Shown here: piece after piece, positions 49,625-58,896 of the stretch
Numbering within the stretch: the stretch's first letter is position 1
Layout: every line of letters begins with the position of its first letter
Assembly: GCF_036188265.1 (NCBI RefSeq)
Contig: NZ_CP108093.1
Location: 4,608,001-4,672,000 of the forward strand
Reading direction: 5' to 3'
DNA: 64,000 nucleotides
From: Streptomyces sp. NBC_00247
GTDB lineage: Bacteria; Actinomycetota; Actinomycetes; Streptomycetales; Streptomycetaceae
The notes under the pieces: model-generated
What the model was told of the DNA's origin: nothing
The model's database searches: none
What the model saw: the letters and a program-made list of their open reading frames with translations, nothing else
Made by a program: the position numbers and the translations under genes

Positions 49625-51469
49625 TCAGTACTCCAGGCCGTGGCCCACCGGGTACAGCACCTGTGACGGGTCGTCCGCGCGCTGCACCGGGACGGGCAGC
49701 CGCCCGCCCGGTTCGGCGTGGCCCGCGATCACCCGTGCGGCGGCGCGCAGTTCGACGTCGGTCCAGGAGTACGACGCGAGGCTCGCCGCGTACCCCGTAC
49801 CCGCCAGCTGCGCGATGTCGTACGGGTTGCGGATCGCGACCGTGACGACCGGGACCCCCGTCGCGGCCAGTGCGCTCACCAGGGTGCGCTGCGAGCTGGT
49901 CGCCGTCACGTTGTACGTGCCGACCACGACCGCGTCCTTGCCCGCCGCTGCCGCCACCGCCTCGGCGATCTTCGCGGCGGTCGGCGCCGTCCCGGTGGAC
50001 AGGGCCCTCGCCGTGTGGCCGAGCGCGGTGAACTCCGCGGCCAGCGTGGTGGTCGGCGGACCGGTCGTACCGGACGGGGATGCCGGGTCCGCGCCCACCA
50101 CCAGGATGTTCCGGTGGCTGCGCCGGGAGAGCGGCAGCAGACCGGTGGGGTCGGCCAGCAGCGTGGTGGTGTGCTCGGCGATCCGGTCGGCGGCGGCCAG
50201 GTGCGCCCGGGTACCGACGACCTTGTCCACCTGCGAGTCCTTGACGAACGGGTCCTGGAAGAGCCCGAGCTTCGCCTTCAGCCGCAAGATCCGCAGAACC
50301 GATTCGTCAATGCGGGCCTCGGTGAGTTCGCCGCTCCGTACGGCGTTCACCACCGCGTTCCACGCGACGTCCAGACCCGGCGGGTTGAGCAGCTGGTCGA
50401 CGCCCGCCTCCAGCGCCAGGACCGGCACGCGCGCGTCGCCGTACTTGGTGCGCACGCCCTCCATGCCGAGGGCGTCCGTCACCACCACTCCGTCGTAACC
50501 GAGTTCCTCGCGCAGGATGCCCGTCAGGATCGGCCGGGACAGGGTGGCCGGGTCCTCGGACGGGTCGAGCGCGGGGACCACGATGTGCGCGGTCATGATC
50601 GAGTCGATGCCCGCCGCGACGGCCGCCCGGAACGGCGGCGCGTCCAGCTCGGCCCACTGCTCGCGGGTGTGGGTGATGACCGGCAGCCCGGTGTGGCTGT
50701 CGGTGCTGGTGTCGCCGTGCCCGGGGAAGTGCTTGGCCGTCGAGGCGATCCCGGCGCCCTGGTACCCCTTCACCTGCGCGGCGACCATCCCCGCCACGGA
50801 CTCCGGGTCGGCGCCGAAGGAGCGTACGCCGATGACGGGGTTGGCCGGATTGACGTTGACGTCGGCGTCGGGTGCGTAGTTCTGGTTGATGCCGAGGGCG
50901 GCCAGCTCGGTGCCCGCGATCCGGGCGGCCCGGCGGGCGTCGGCGCGCGAACCGCCCGCCCCCAGCGCCATCGCGCCCGGCAGCAGGGTGGCCGGTTCGC
51001 CGACCCGGCAGACGATGCCGTGCTCCTGGTCGGTGGAGACCAGCAGCGGCACCTTCGACGGACCGGCGAGCGCGGCCCGCTGGATGCCGTTGGAGAGCGC
51101 CGCGATCTGGTGCGGGTCACGGGTGTTGTGCGCCCACGTGAAGTAGATGATCCCGCCGACGTGGTACTTCGCGATCATCTCGGCGGCCGTACGGACCCCG
51201 ATCTCGGCGAGGTTGGCGTCGATGTCCGCCTGGTCCGGCTCGGTGGCGGAGTGGCCGTACACCCGCATCACGAAGAGCTGGCCGACCTTCTCCTCAAGGC
51301 TCATCCCGGCGATCATCCGCCGGAGTCGGTCCACGGGGACGTGGCGGGGATCCGCCCGGTCCGTCCGGTCCGCCGCGGCGGCCGGAATCGCGACGGCGCC
51401 GGTGGCCGCCGCCGCCGCGCCGGCCGCTGCCGCGGCGAGGAGGGTGCGTCTGGAGGTGCGGTGGTGCAC
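49625..51469 (-). CDS. Tat-exported GH3 beta-N-acetylhexosaminidase-like enzyme
   Basis: The product has 614 residues. The N-terminus MHHRTSRRTLLAAAAAGAAAAATG has the twin-arginine motif and a long Ala-rich helix. The GH3 barrel shows SLEEKVGQLFVMRVYG, VPLLVSTDQEHGIV, AKHFPGHGDTSTDSHTGLP with the His/Asp acid-base pair of NagZ type, and GVVVTDALGMEGV with the nucleophile Asp. The C-terminal part is the GH3 second domain (PVVTVAIRNPYDIAQL). It likely removes N-acetylglucosamine from chitin or peptidoglycan fragments. Two direct repeats lie just upstream. Confidence 0.9.
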   Translation of the reverse strand: MHHRTSRRTLLAAAAAGAAAAATGAVAIPAAAADRTDRADPRHVPVDRLRRMIAGMSLEEKVGQLFVMRVYGHSATEPDQADIDANLAEIGVRTAAEMIAKYHVGGIIYFTWAHNTRDPHQIAALSNGIQRAALAGPSKVPLLVSTDQEHGIVCRVGEPATLLPGAMALGAGGSRADARRAARIAGTELAALGINQNYAPDADVNVNPANPVIGVRSFGADPESVAGMVAAQVKGYQGAGIASTAKHFPGHGDTSTDSHTGLPVITHTREQWAELDAPPFRAAVAAGIDSIMTAHIVVPALDPSEDPATLSRPILTGILREELGYDGVVVTDALGMEGVRTKYGDARVPVLALEAGVDQLLNPPGLDVAWNAVVNAVRSGELTEARIDESVLRILRLKAKLGLFQDPFVKDSQVDKVVGTRAHLAAADRIAEHTTTLLADPTGLLPLSRRSHRNILVVGADPASPSGTTGPPTTTLAAEFTALGHTARALSTGTAPTAAKIAEAVAAAAGKDAVVVGTYNVTATSSQRTLVSALAATGVPVVTVAIRNPYDIAQLAGTGYAASLASYSWTDVELRAAARVIAGHAEPGGRLPVPVQRADDPSQVLYPVGHGLEY

Positions 51470-51488
51470 GTGAGCCCCTTCCGGTACT

Positions 51489-51533
51489 GAAAGAAACTTC
51501 CAAGAAGGTACGGATATATGGAAAGTAACTTCC
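51489..51533. promoter_or_regulatory. Paired direct repeats upstream of the GH3 gene
   Basis: GAAAGAAACTTCC at 51489 and GAAAGTAACTTCC at 51521 are 32 bases apart, between 20 and 64 bases before the GH3 start. On the minus strand they read GGAAGTTNCTTTC. The sequence resembles operators of ROK or other sugar-responsive repressors, but no such gene is adjacent. Confidence 0.55.
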
Positions 51534-51617
51534 GGTCAAGGGTCCTCGCCCGGCCGCACTGTCACCGCACCGGACGATTGCGGGCAAATGAACGCAGGAG
51601 CCCGCCGCGCGCCTCCG

Positions 51618-52526
51618 TCAGGTCAACCCGATCGTCCGCCCGCGCGCCAGCAGCGCCGCCACCGCCGCCGTGATCGCCGGACGGCGGGCCGCCCCCGTCC
51701 GCCAGAGCGCGTACAGCCTGCGCACCGGTACGGGATCGAGCCGCACCGCCACCACGTCCTCCGGCAGCGGTCCCCGCCCCAGGCGCGGGATCATCGCGAC
51801 CCCCAGCCCGGCGGCGACGAGGGCCAGCTGCGTATGGTTCTCCTCCGCCCGGTGCCGGATGTCGGGCTCGTACCCCGCCGCCCGCAGTGTGCGCAGGAGC
51901 CAGTCGTGGCAGACCGTGCCGGGCGGCTGGCAGATCCACCGCTCCCGCGCCAGCTCCTCGCGGAGCACCGCGTCCCGCCCCGCCAGCGCGTGACCCCGGG
52001 GTACCAGCAGATCGCACCGGTCGTCACCGATCACCGCCTGCTCCAGCCCTTCCGGCGCCGGCAGCGGCGCGATGTCCCAGTCGTGCGCGACGGCCAGATC
52101 GATCACGCCCTTGGCCACCAGGTCCACCGACAGATGCGGGTCCACCTCCGTCAACCGGGCCTCCATCGTGGGGTGGTCCCGCTCCAGGGCGGCCAGCACG
52201 CCCGGCAGCAGCCCGCGCGCGGCGGAGGCGAACGCGCCGATCGACAGCTGACCCGTCGCCAGCCCCCGGCGCTCCTCCAGCGTCGTCTGCGTCCGCTCCA
52301 TGAGTGCCATCAACTCCTGCGCGGCGGACGCGAGATGGAGTGCCTCCTCGGTCAGTGCGACACCGCGTCCGCGCCGCTCCAGCAGGGTCGTGCGGGTCTC
52401 CCGCTCCAGCTTGGTGATCTGCTGGGAGATCGCGGACGGGGTGTAACCGAGCGCCGAGGCGGCACCCGCGACCGAACCGTGCACCGAGACGGCGTGCAGC
52501 GCGCGCAGCCGGGCGAGATCGAGCAT
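51618..52526 (-). CDS. LysR-family regulator
   Basis: The product has 302 residues from ATG 52526 (MLDLARLRALHAVSVHGSV). The HTH is SVAGAASALGYTPSAISQQITKLERETRTTLLERRGRGV (about 18-58). The effector domain fills residues 90-300. It is divergent from an EamA transporter gene (99 bases), a usual pairing in which the regulator controls an efflux gene. Ligand unknown. Confidence 0.9.
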   Translation of the reverse strand: MLDLARLRALHAVSVHGSVAGAASALGYTPSAISQQITKLERETRTTLLERRGRGVALTEEALHLASAAQELMALMERTQTTLEERRGLATGQLSIGAFASAARGLLPGVLAALERDHPTMEARLTEVDPHLSVDLVAKGVIDLAVAHDWDIAPLPAPEGLEQAVIGDDRCDLLVPRGHALAGRDAVLREELARERWICQPPGTVCHDWLLRTLRAAGYEPDIRHRAEENHTQLALVAAGLGVAMIPRLGRGPLPEDVVAVRLDPVPVRRLYALWRTGAARRPAITAAVAALLARGRTIGLT

Positions 52527-52625
52527 CGTGGCCTCCGGAAGTCGACGACTCTTCAGCAACGCTCACGTTCACCATGAAGAAAGCGGTGCTGGTGCTTAAC
52601 AGTACGGGCGGACGATGCTCCTCCC

Positions 52626-53531
52626 ATGCGTCCCTCCCACATCGCCCTGGCCGTCCTCGTGACCGCCCTCTGGGGTGTGAACTTCGTCGTCGTCGAGCTG
52701 GGGCTCGACCACTTCCCGCCCCTCCTCTTCTCCGCGCTGCGCTTCCTGGTCGCCGCGCTGCCCGCCGTCTTCTTCGTGGGACCCCCCAAGGTCGCCCGGA
52801 AGTGGATCGTGGGCGTCGGTCTCGCGCTCGGGGTCGCCAAGTTCGGCCTGCTCTTCGTCGGCATGGACCAGGGAATGGGCGCCGGGCTCTCCTCGCTCGT
52901 CCTCCAGGTCCAGGCGGTCTTCACCGCGCTCTTCGCCGCGGTCGCCCTCGGGGAGCGTCCGGGCAGGGTCCGACTGGCCGGGATGGGGGTGGCGCTCGCC
53001 GGGATCGCGGTCGCCGCCGTCGACGAAGGGGCGAGCGGCCCGGTGCTCGCGTTCGCGCTGGTCGTCGCGGCGGCGGCGTTCTGGGGCGTGTCGAACGTAC
53101 TCACCCGCAAGGCCGCCCCGCCGGACTCCCTCAACTTCATGGTGTGGGTCTCGACCGTGCCCGTCCTGCCCCTGCTCGGCCTCTCCCTGCTCTTCGAGGG
53201 GTGGGACCGGGACACGGACGCGCTCGCCGCGATGGACTGGACCGGCGCGGGCGTACTCGTCTACGTCGCCTGGATCTCCACCGTCTTCGGCTTCGGCGCC
53301 TGGGGATTCCTGCTCCGCCACCACCCGGCGTCCACGGTCGCGCCGTTCACCCTGCTCGTGCCGGTCTTCGGGATGTCCTCGGCGGCGCTGCTGCTGGACG
53401 AGTCGGTGAGCCCGCTGCGGTGGTGCGCGGCGGCCCTGCTGGTCGGCGGGGTGGCCGTGACCTCCCTCGGAGGGCGGTGGCGCGAGCCGGTGCTCGCCGC
53501 CGCGCCGGAGGCGCGCGGGGCGCGGGCCTGA
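52626..53531 (+). CDS. EamA-family (DMT) transporter
   Basis: The product has 301 residues with ten predicted helices and two EamA repeats (MRPSHIALAVLVTALWGVNFVVVELG and PVLAFALVVAAAAFWGVSNVLTRKA). Related proteins such as YdcZ/RhaT/PecM export amino acids or metabolites. Divergent from LysR. Confidence 0.9.
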   Translation: MRPSHIALAVLVTALWGVNFVVVELGLDHFPPLLFSALRFLVAALPAVFFVGPPKVARKWIVGVGLALGVAKFGLLFVGMDQGMGAGLSSLVLQVQAVFTALFAAVALGERPGRVRLAGMGVALAGIAVAAVDEGASGPVLAFALVVAAAAFWGVSNVLTRKAAPPDSLNFMVWVSTVPVLPLLGLSLLFEGWDRDTDALAAMDWTGAGVLVYVAWISTVFGFGAWGFLLRHHPASTVAPFTLLVPVFGMSSAALLLDESVSPLRWCAAALLVGGVAVTSLGGRWREPVLAAAPEARGARA

Positions 53532-53560
53532 GAGCGGCCCGCGCCCGCACGGTCAGGGGG

Positions 53561-54349
53561 TCACTGCTTCGGCGCGCCCACCCGCAGCAGGAACTCCCGC
53601 CCGGCGGACAGCAGTCCGGGCAGCTCCGGGATCTCCGGGTACCAGCGCTTCTCGTACTCCCAGCAGACCCAGGTGTCCGGGTCCAGCGTGTCCAGGCACT
53701 CCGTCAGCGGCAGCACGCCCTCGCCGAGCGCCAGCGGTGTGGTGTCCTTCGCCGAGGCGATGTCCTTGACCTGTACGTAGCCGAGGTGCGGGGCCAGGAC
53801 CAGGTGGCTGTCGACCGGGCTCTCGCCCGACAGCCAGGTGTGCATGACGTCCCAGATCACGCCGACCCGGGCGTGCCCGACCGTCCCGGCCACGCGGGCC
53901 GCGTCGGCGCCCGCCCGGTGCGAGTCGTGGGTCTCCAGCAAGATGGTCACCCCCCGGTCCTCGGCGTCCGGCGCGGCGGCCCCGAGCCGGCGGGCCGCCG
54001 TCGCGTCGGCGGTCTCCGGGTCCTGGTCGCCGCCACCGGGGAACACCCGGACGTACGGCGCCCCGAGGTCGTGGGCGAGCGCCACCAGCTCGGCGAGCTG
54101 CGCCACGACCGCCTCGTCGTCGCCCTCGGCCGCGACCCGGACGTACCCGGCGACCGTGAGGATCTCCACACCGGCCTTCTCGAACTCCGCGACCACCTGA
54201 GCACGTTCGAGGGGCGAGAGCCCCGGGTTCACCGGCTCCTCGGGGTGGGCGCGCAGCTCCACCCCCTGGTAGCCGTGCTCGACGGCGAGCCGTACGACCT
54301 CGTCGATGGGCGTCCCCGGCACTCCGAGGGTCGAGAAAGCGAGCTTCAC
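53561..54349 (-). CDS. Xylose isomerase-like TIM barrel protein (LacI regulon)
   Basis: The product has 262 residues from GTG 54349 (AAGGAAC 7 bases upstream). It is an AP-endonuclease-2/sugar isomerase fold: VKLAFSTLGVPGTPIDEVVRLAVEHGYQGVELRAHPEE, then ILLETHDSHRAGADAARVAG, VIWDVMHTWLSG, QVKDIASA and CWEYEKRW with the metal Glu, Asp, His and Glu ligands. It may isomerise or epimerise a keto sugar. A LacI-type box lies 126-139 bases upstream of its start, so it is likely a member of the LacI regulon with the operon at 55710-58842. Confidence 0.85.
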   Translation of the reverse strand: MKLAFSTLGVPGTPIDEVVRLAVEHGYQGVELRAHPEEPVNPGLSPLERAQVVAEFEKAGVEILTVAGYVRVAAEGDDEAVVAQLAELVALAHDLGAPYVRVFPGGGDQDPETADATAARRLGAAAPDAEDRGVTILLETHDSHRAGADAARVAGTVGHARVGVIWDVMHTWLSGESPVDSHLVLAPHLGYVQVKDIASAKDTTPLALGEGVLPLTECLDTLDPDTWVCWEYEKRWYPEIPELPGLLSAGREFLLRVGAPKQ

Positions 54350-54474
54350 GTGGGTGTTCCTTCCGTCGGTCGGTCTTCGTACCGTCGTGCCCGTCGGCTC
54401 CCGCCAGGGCTTCCCGGGCGGTACGCCTACCCCTGCCCGCCGCCCGGTATCCGATGCGTCGACCACCGTACAGA

Positions 54475-54488
54475 CAGCGCTTTCTACA
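54475..54488. promoter_or_regulatory. LacI-type operator, isomerase promoter
   Basis: GACAGCGCTTTCTA carries the half-palindrome core AGCGCTTTCTA. The same core, in reverse, occurs at 55675. Confidence 0.7.
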
Positions 54489-54502
54489 GGGTGGTGGCGC
54501 CC

Positions 54503-55594
54503 TCAGGCCGGCCGGTCCCCGCGCGGCGGCGCCGTCGACCCGCGCACCATCAGCTCGGCGCGAATCGTCGCGATGCCGCCGGGCGGCGGGGTCTCCGTGC
54601 CCATGGCGAGGCGTCCCGCCCGCGCCCCCGCCTCGTACAGCGGCAGCCGGACCGTGGTGAGGGCCGGGACGGTGTCCACCGAGAACGGCAGGTCGTCGAA
54701 GCCGGCCACCGAGACGTCCTCGGGGATGCGCAGCCCTTGTTCGCGCACGGCCGCGCTCGCGCCCAGGGCCACCGAGTCGTTGGCGCCGACGATGGCGGTC
54801 ACCCCCGGTTCGCGGCGCAGGAGTTCGAGGGTGGCCTCGTAGCCGGAGCGGCGGTCGTAGGGGCCGTGGACGGTCAGCCGGTCGTTCTCGGGGGAAGCGG
54901 CCGAGCCGGTCAGCCCCGCCGCCCGCATCGCCGCGCGGTGGCCCTCCAGGCGGTGGCGGGTGGTGGTGCGTTCCTGGGGGCCCGCGACGTAACCGATCCG
55001 GCGGTGGCCCAGTGAGATCAGGTGCTCGGTCAGGCGTCGGCCGCCGCCCCGGTTGTCGAAGGTGAGGGCGGCCGCCACCGCGTCGTTCTCGGGCAGCGGG
55101 GGCCGCCCGCAGAACACGATGCGGGTGCCCGCGTCGGCGAGCCGCCCCAGCTTCGCGGCCATCGCCGCCTGGTGCGCCGGGTCCTCCAGCGCGCCGCCGG
55201 TGAGGACGACGGCCGCCGCGCGCTGGCGCTGGAGGAGGGTGAGGTAGGTGAGTTCGCGCTCGGGGGAGCCGCCGGTGTTGCAGACGACTGCCAGCTTCTC
55301 GCCGCCCGCTCGGGCGGTGCCGTCGCCGGGGACGCCGATCTCCGACTGAGCGGCGCCCGCCATGATGCCGAAGAACGGGTCCGCGATGTCGTTGACGAGG
55401 ATGCCGACCAGGTCGGAGGTGGCGGCGGCGAGGGAGCTGGCCGGTCCGTTGAGCACGTAGTCCAGGTCGTCCACGGCGCGCAGCACGCGTTCGCGCGTCG
55501 TGGCGGCGACGGGGTAATTGCCGTTGAGGACGCGGGAGACGGTGGCCGGGGACACCCGGGCGCGTGCCGCGACGTCCGCCAGGGTGACTGTCAT
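54503..55594 (-). CDS. LacI-family regulator of sugar catabolism
   Basis: The product has 363 residues from MTVTLADVAARARVSPATVSRVLNGNYPVA. The HTH is residues 4-24 with the hinge region to 60, followed by a periplasmic-binding-like effector domain (GILVNDIADPFFGIMAG, DNRGGGRRLTEHLISLGHRRIGYVAG, VGANDSVALGASAAVREQGLRIPEDVSVAGFDDLPFS). It is divergent from the Gfo/Idh gene with a box between, and a second box is near its 3' end. It should bind GAAAGCGCTT-type sites and be released by a sugar or polyol intermediate. Confidence 0.92.
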   Translation of the reverse strand: MTVTLADVAARARVSPATVSRVLNGNYPVAATTRERVLRAVDDLDYVLNGPASSLAAATSDLVGILVNDIADPFFGIMAGAAQSEIGVPGDGTARAGGEKLAVVCNTGGSPERELTYLTLLQRQRAAAVVLTGGALEDPAHQAAMAAKLGRLADAGTRIVFCGRPPLPENDAVAAALTFDNRGGGRRLTEHLISLGHRRIGYVAGPQERTTTRHRLEGHRAAMRAAGLTGSAASPENDRLTVHGPYDRRSGYEATLELLRREPGVTAIVGANDSVALGASAAVREQGLRIPEDVSVAGFDDLPFSVDTVPALTTVRLPLYEAGARAGRLAMGTETPPPGGIATIRAELMVRGSTAPPRGDRPA

Positions 55595-55674
55595 CGTGTC
55601 TGTTCTCCTCGGAGTTCGGTCGCGGCGCCCCTCTTGTCCGGGCCGCTGTCGGCAGGCTAGCTTCTTACACGATA

Positions 55675-55686
55675 GAAAGCGCTTGC
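55675..55686. promoter_or_regulatory. LacI-type operator, catabolic operon promoter
   Basis: GAAAGCGCTTGC is a near palindrome in the 115-base gap between the divergent LacI gene and the Gfo/Idh gene, 24-35 bases before the operon start. Confidence 0.75.
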
Positions 55687-55709
55687 TACGGCAGACGGAG
55701 GGAACTTTC

Positions 55710-56861
55710 GTGACTCGCAGGACTGTGCGCATCGCCATGAACGGCGTCACGGGTCGTATGGGATACCGGCAGCACCTGGTGCGCTCGATCCTCGCGATCC
55801 GCGAGCAGGGCGGCCTCGACCTCGGCAACGGCGACGTGCTGTGGCCCGAACCCGTCCTCGTCGGGCGCCGCGCCCACGCGCTGGAGGAGCTGGCCGCCCG
55901 GCACGGCCTCACCGAGTGGTCGACCGACCTGGACGCCGTCCTCGCGGACGACACCATCGACATCTACTTCGACGCCCAGGTCACCCAGGCGCGCGTCGAG
56001 GCGATCAAGAAGGCCGTCGCCGCCGGAAAGCACATCTACACCGAGAAGCCCACCGCCACCGACGTGGAGGGCGCCCTCGACCTCGCCCGCCTCGCCCGTG
56101 ACGCCGGCATCAAGCACGGCGTGGTCCAGGACAAGATCTTCCTGCCGGGCCTGCTCAAGCTGAAGCGCCTCATCGACGGCGGTTTCTTCGGCGAGATCCT
56201 CTCCGTGCGCGGCGAGTTCGGCTACTGGGTCTTCGAGGGCGACTGGCAGGAGGCGCAGCGCCCCTCTTGGAACTACCGCTCCGAGGACGGCGGCGGCATC
56301 GTCGTGGACATGTTCCCGCACTGGGAGTACGTCCTCCACGAGCTCTTCGGCAAGGTCACCACCGTGCAGGCACACGTCCAGACGCACGTCCCGCAGCGCT
56401 GGGACGAACAGGGCAAGCCCTACGCCGCGACCGCCGACGACGCCGCGTACGGCATCTTCCAGCTGGAGGGCGGCGCCGTCGCCCAGATCAACTCCTCCTG
56501 GACCGTGCGCGTCAACCGCGACGAACTGGTCGAGTTCCAGGTCGACGGCACCCACGGTTCCGCCGTCGCGGGCCTGCGCAACTGCCGTGTCCAGCACCGT
56601 TCGGCCACCCCGAAGCCGGTGTGGAACCCCGACCTCCCCGTCACCGAGTCCTTCCGGGACCAGTGGCAGGAGGTCCCCGACAACGCCACCTTCGACAACG
56701 GTTTCAAGGCGCAGTGGGAGCTGTTCCTGCGCCATGTCGTCCTCGACGAGGCGTACTCCTGGGACCTGATGGCCGGCGCCCGGGGCGTGCAGCTCGCCGA
56801 GCTGGGCCTGAAGTCGGCCGCCGAGGGCCGCCGCTTCGACGTGCCGGAGCTGACGCTGTGA
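55710..56861 (+). CDS. Gfo/Idh/MocA-family dehydrogenase
   Basis: The product has 383 residues from GTG 55710 (GGAGGG 7 bases upstream). The N-terminal Rossmann domain (VRIAMNGVTGRMGYRQHL) differs from the usual GxGxxG by having GVTGRMG; EKPTATDVEGA and the C-terminal domain (SEDGGGIVVDMFPHWEYVLHELFGKV) follow. The Lys in EKP is the family's catalytic Lys. It oxidises a sugar or polyol with NAD. Coupled to the next gene by a GTGA overlap. Confidence 0.9.
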   Translation: MTRRTVRIAMNGVTGRMGYRQHLVRSILAIREQGGLDLGNGDVLWPEPVLVGRRAHALEELAARHGLTEWSTDLDAVLADDTIDIYFDAQVTQARVEAIKKAVAAGKHIYTEKPTATDVEGALDLARLARDAGIKHGVVQDKIFLPGLLKLKRLIDGGFFGEILSVRGEFGYWVFEGDWQEAQRPSWNYRSEDGGGIVVDMFPHWEYVLHELFGKVTTVQAHVQTHVPQRWDEQGKPYAATADDAAYGIFQLEGGAVAQINSSWTVRVNRDELVEFQVDGTHGSAVAGLRNCRVQHRSATPKPVWNPDLPVTESFRDQWQEVPDNATFDNGFKAQWELFLRHVVLDEAYSWDLMAGARGVQLAELGLKSAAEGRRFDVPELTL

Positions 56862-58000
56862 CGATCCACCTCCCGCACGGGGCGTACGAGCCCCGCACCA
56901 CCCCCCTGGATCTGGCACCCGGCGGCGCCGCGCTCGCCTCGCGCACGGTCTTCTCCGCCGCCCACGTCGTCGCCGATCCGTACGTCGACGTCAGTCCGGA
57001 CGGGCCTGCCGCGATCGACTGGGACGCCACCCTCGCTTTCCGCCGCCACCTCTGGTCGCACGGGCTCGGGGTCGCCGAGGCGATGGACACCGCCCAGCGC
57101 GGCATGGGCCTGGACTGGGCCGGTGGCGCCGAGCTGATCCGCCGCTCCGCCGCCGAGGCCAAGGCCGTCGGCGGCCGGATCGCCTGCGGGGTCGGCACGG
57201 ACCAGCTCACCGGCCCGGCGACCCTCGCCGAGGTGCGCGCCGCGTACGAGGAGCAGCTCGCCCTCGTCGAGGAGAGCGGCGCGCAGGCCATCCTGATGGC
57301 CTCCCGCGCGCTCGCCGCCGTCGCCGAGGGGCCCGAGGAGTACGCGCAGACGTACGCCCACCTGCTGCGCCAGGCCACCGAGCCGGTCGTCCTGCACTGG
57401 CTCGGCCCGATGTTCGACCCGGCCCTGGAGGGGTACTGGGGCTCGTCCGACCTGGACGCGGCCACCGACACCTTCCTCAAGATCATCGCCGAGCACCCCG
57501 ACAAGGTCGACGGCATCAAGATCTCGTTGCTCGACGCGGCCCGCGAGATCGACGTGCGCCGCCGGCTGCCCGGAGGCGTCCGCTGCTACACCGGCGACGA
57601 CTTCAACTACCCCGAGCTGATCGCGGGCGACGAACGCGGCTTCAGCCACGCCCTGCTCGGCATCTTCGACCCGCTCGGCCCGCTCGCCGCGCACGCCGTA
57701 CGGGTCCTGGACACCGGCGACACCCAGGGCTTCCGGGACCTGCTCGACCCCACGGTCGAGCTCTCCCGCCACCTCTTCCAGGCGCCCACCCGCTTCTACA
57801 AGACGGGCGTGGTCTTCCTCGCCTGGCTGGCCGGGCACCAGGAGCACTTCACGATGGTCGGCGGCCTCCAGTCGGCCCGTTCGCTGCCGCACCTCGCGAG
57901 GGCTTACGAACTCGCCGACCGGCTCGGCCTGTTCCCCGACCCCGAGCTGGCCGAGAGCCGGATGCGGGCGCTGCTGACCGTCCAGGGAGGAACCCGATGA
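56858..58000 (+). CDS. DUF993 family DapA-like aldolase
   Basis: The product has 380 residues. It belongs to the DUF993 (dihydrodipicolinate synthase superfamily) group that is linked to sugar catabolic operons. Residues about 55-220 carry SHGLGVAEAMDTAQRGMGLDW and VVLHWLGPMFDP. The Schiff-base Lys candidate is in DGIKISLLD. Downstream YTGDDFNYPELIAGDERGFSHALLGIFD is a conserved loop. It probably cleaves a keto-sugar derivative. GTG start overlaps the upstream stop; its stop overlaps the next start (ATGA). Confidence 0.85.
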   Translation: MTIHLPHGAYEPRTTPLDLAPGGAALASRTVFSAAHVVADPYVDVSPDGPAAIDWDATLAFRRHLWSHGLGVAEAMDTAQRGMGLDWAGGAELIRRSAAEAKAVGGRIACGVGTDQLTGPATLAEVRAAYEEQLALVEESGAQAILMASRALAAVAEGPEEYAQTYAHLLRQATEPVVLHWLGPMFDPALEGYWGSSDLDAATDTFLKIIAEHPDKVDGIKISLLDAAREIDVRRRLPGGVRCYTGDDFNYPELIAGDERGFSHALLGIFDPLGPLAAHAVRVLDTGDTQGFRDLLDPTVELSRHLFQAPTRFYKTGVVFLAWLAGHQEHFTMVGGLQSARSLPHLARAYELADRLGLFPDPELAESRMRALLTVQGGTR

Positions 58001-58842
58001 CCAACAGCACCGGCGGGGACCTGTCCCGGTTCTCCATCAACCAGGAGACCGTGCGGCAGTGGTCCCTGGAGGAGCTCGTCGAGGGCTGTACGAAGACGGG
58101 CGTCGGCCGGGTCGGCCTCTGGCGCGAACCGGTGCAGAAGTACGGCGTCGAGCGCGCCGGGCGGCTCTTCGCCGACGCCGGGCTCACCGTCACCAGCCTC
58201 TGCCGGGGCGGCTTCCTCACCGCGCCCGACCCGGAGGCGCGGGCCCGCGCCCTGGACGACAACCGCGCGGCGATCGACGAGGCGGCAGGCGTCCACACCG
58301 ACACCCTGGTCCTCGTCTCCGGCGGTCTCCCCGAGGGCAGCAAGGACCTCGTCGGTGCCCGCGAACGCATCGCCGACGCCCTCGCCGAGCTGGCCCCCTA
58401 CGCGGCCGAGCGCGGAATCCGCCTCGCCATCGAGCCGCTGCACCCGATGTTCGCCTCCGACCGGTGCGTGGTCTCGACCCTCTCCCAGGCGCTGGACATC
58501 GCCGAACGCTTCCCGGCCGAGCAGGTCGGCGTGGTGGTCGACGCGTACCACGTCTGGTGGGACGACCAGGCGCCCGCGCAGATCGCCCGCGCCGGGGCCG
58601 GAGGCCGTATCCACTCCTTCCAGCTCGCCGACTGGATCACCCCGCTCCCCGAGGGCGTCCTGCTGGGCCGCGGGCAGCTCGGCGACGGCAGCGTCGACTT
58701 CCGCGCGCTGCGCACGCTGGTCGAGGCGACCGGCTTCGACGGGCCGATCGAGGTGGAGATCTTCAACGAGGGGCTCTGGGCCCGCGACGGCGGTGAGGTC
58801 CTCGCCGAGGTGGCGGCCCGCTTCCTGGAGCACGCCTGCTGA
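57997..58842 (+). CDS. Sugar phosphate isomerase/epimerase
   Basis: The product has 281 residues from ATG 57997. A xylose-isomerase-like TIM barrel is seen: TVTSLCRGGFLTA, LVLVSGGLPEGSKDL, IRLAIEPLHPMFASDRCVVST, VVVDAYHVWWDDQ and GPIEVEIFNEGLWARDGGE with the metal ligands Glu, Asp/His and Glu. It is the last gene of the three-gene operon, and with the isomerase at 53561 makes two paralogues under one regulator. Confidence 0.9.
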   Translation: MTNSTGGDLSRFSINQETVRQWSLEELVEGCTKTGVGRVGLWREPVQKYGVERAGRLFADAGLTVTSLCRGGFLTAPDPEARARALDDNRAAIDEAAGVHTDTLVLVSGGLPEGSKDLVGARERIADALAELAPYAAERGIRLAIEPLHPMFASDRCVVSTLSQALDIAERFPAEQVGVVVDAYHVWWDDQAPAQIARAGAGGRIHSFQLADWITPLPEGVLLGRGQLGDGSVDFRALRTLVEATGFDGPIEVEIFNEGLWARDGGEVLAEVAARFLEHAC

Positions 58843-58884
58843 GGCGCTCTCCGGGCGTCCCCGGAGCGCGGGAATCCGCCTGCG

Positions 58885-58896
58885 GAGAGCGCTCTC
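58885..58896. promoter_or_regulatory. Perfect LacI-like palindrome beyond the operon
   Basis: GAGAGCGCTCTC is a perfect palindrome 43 bases after the operon stop, similar in its core (AGCGCT) to the LacI boxes. It could be a third regulatory site, or chance. Confidence 0.4.
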
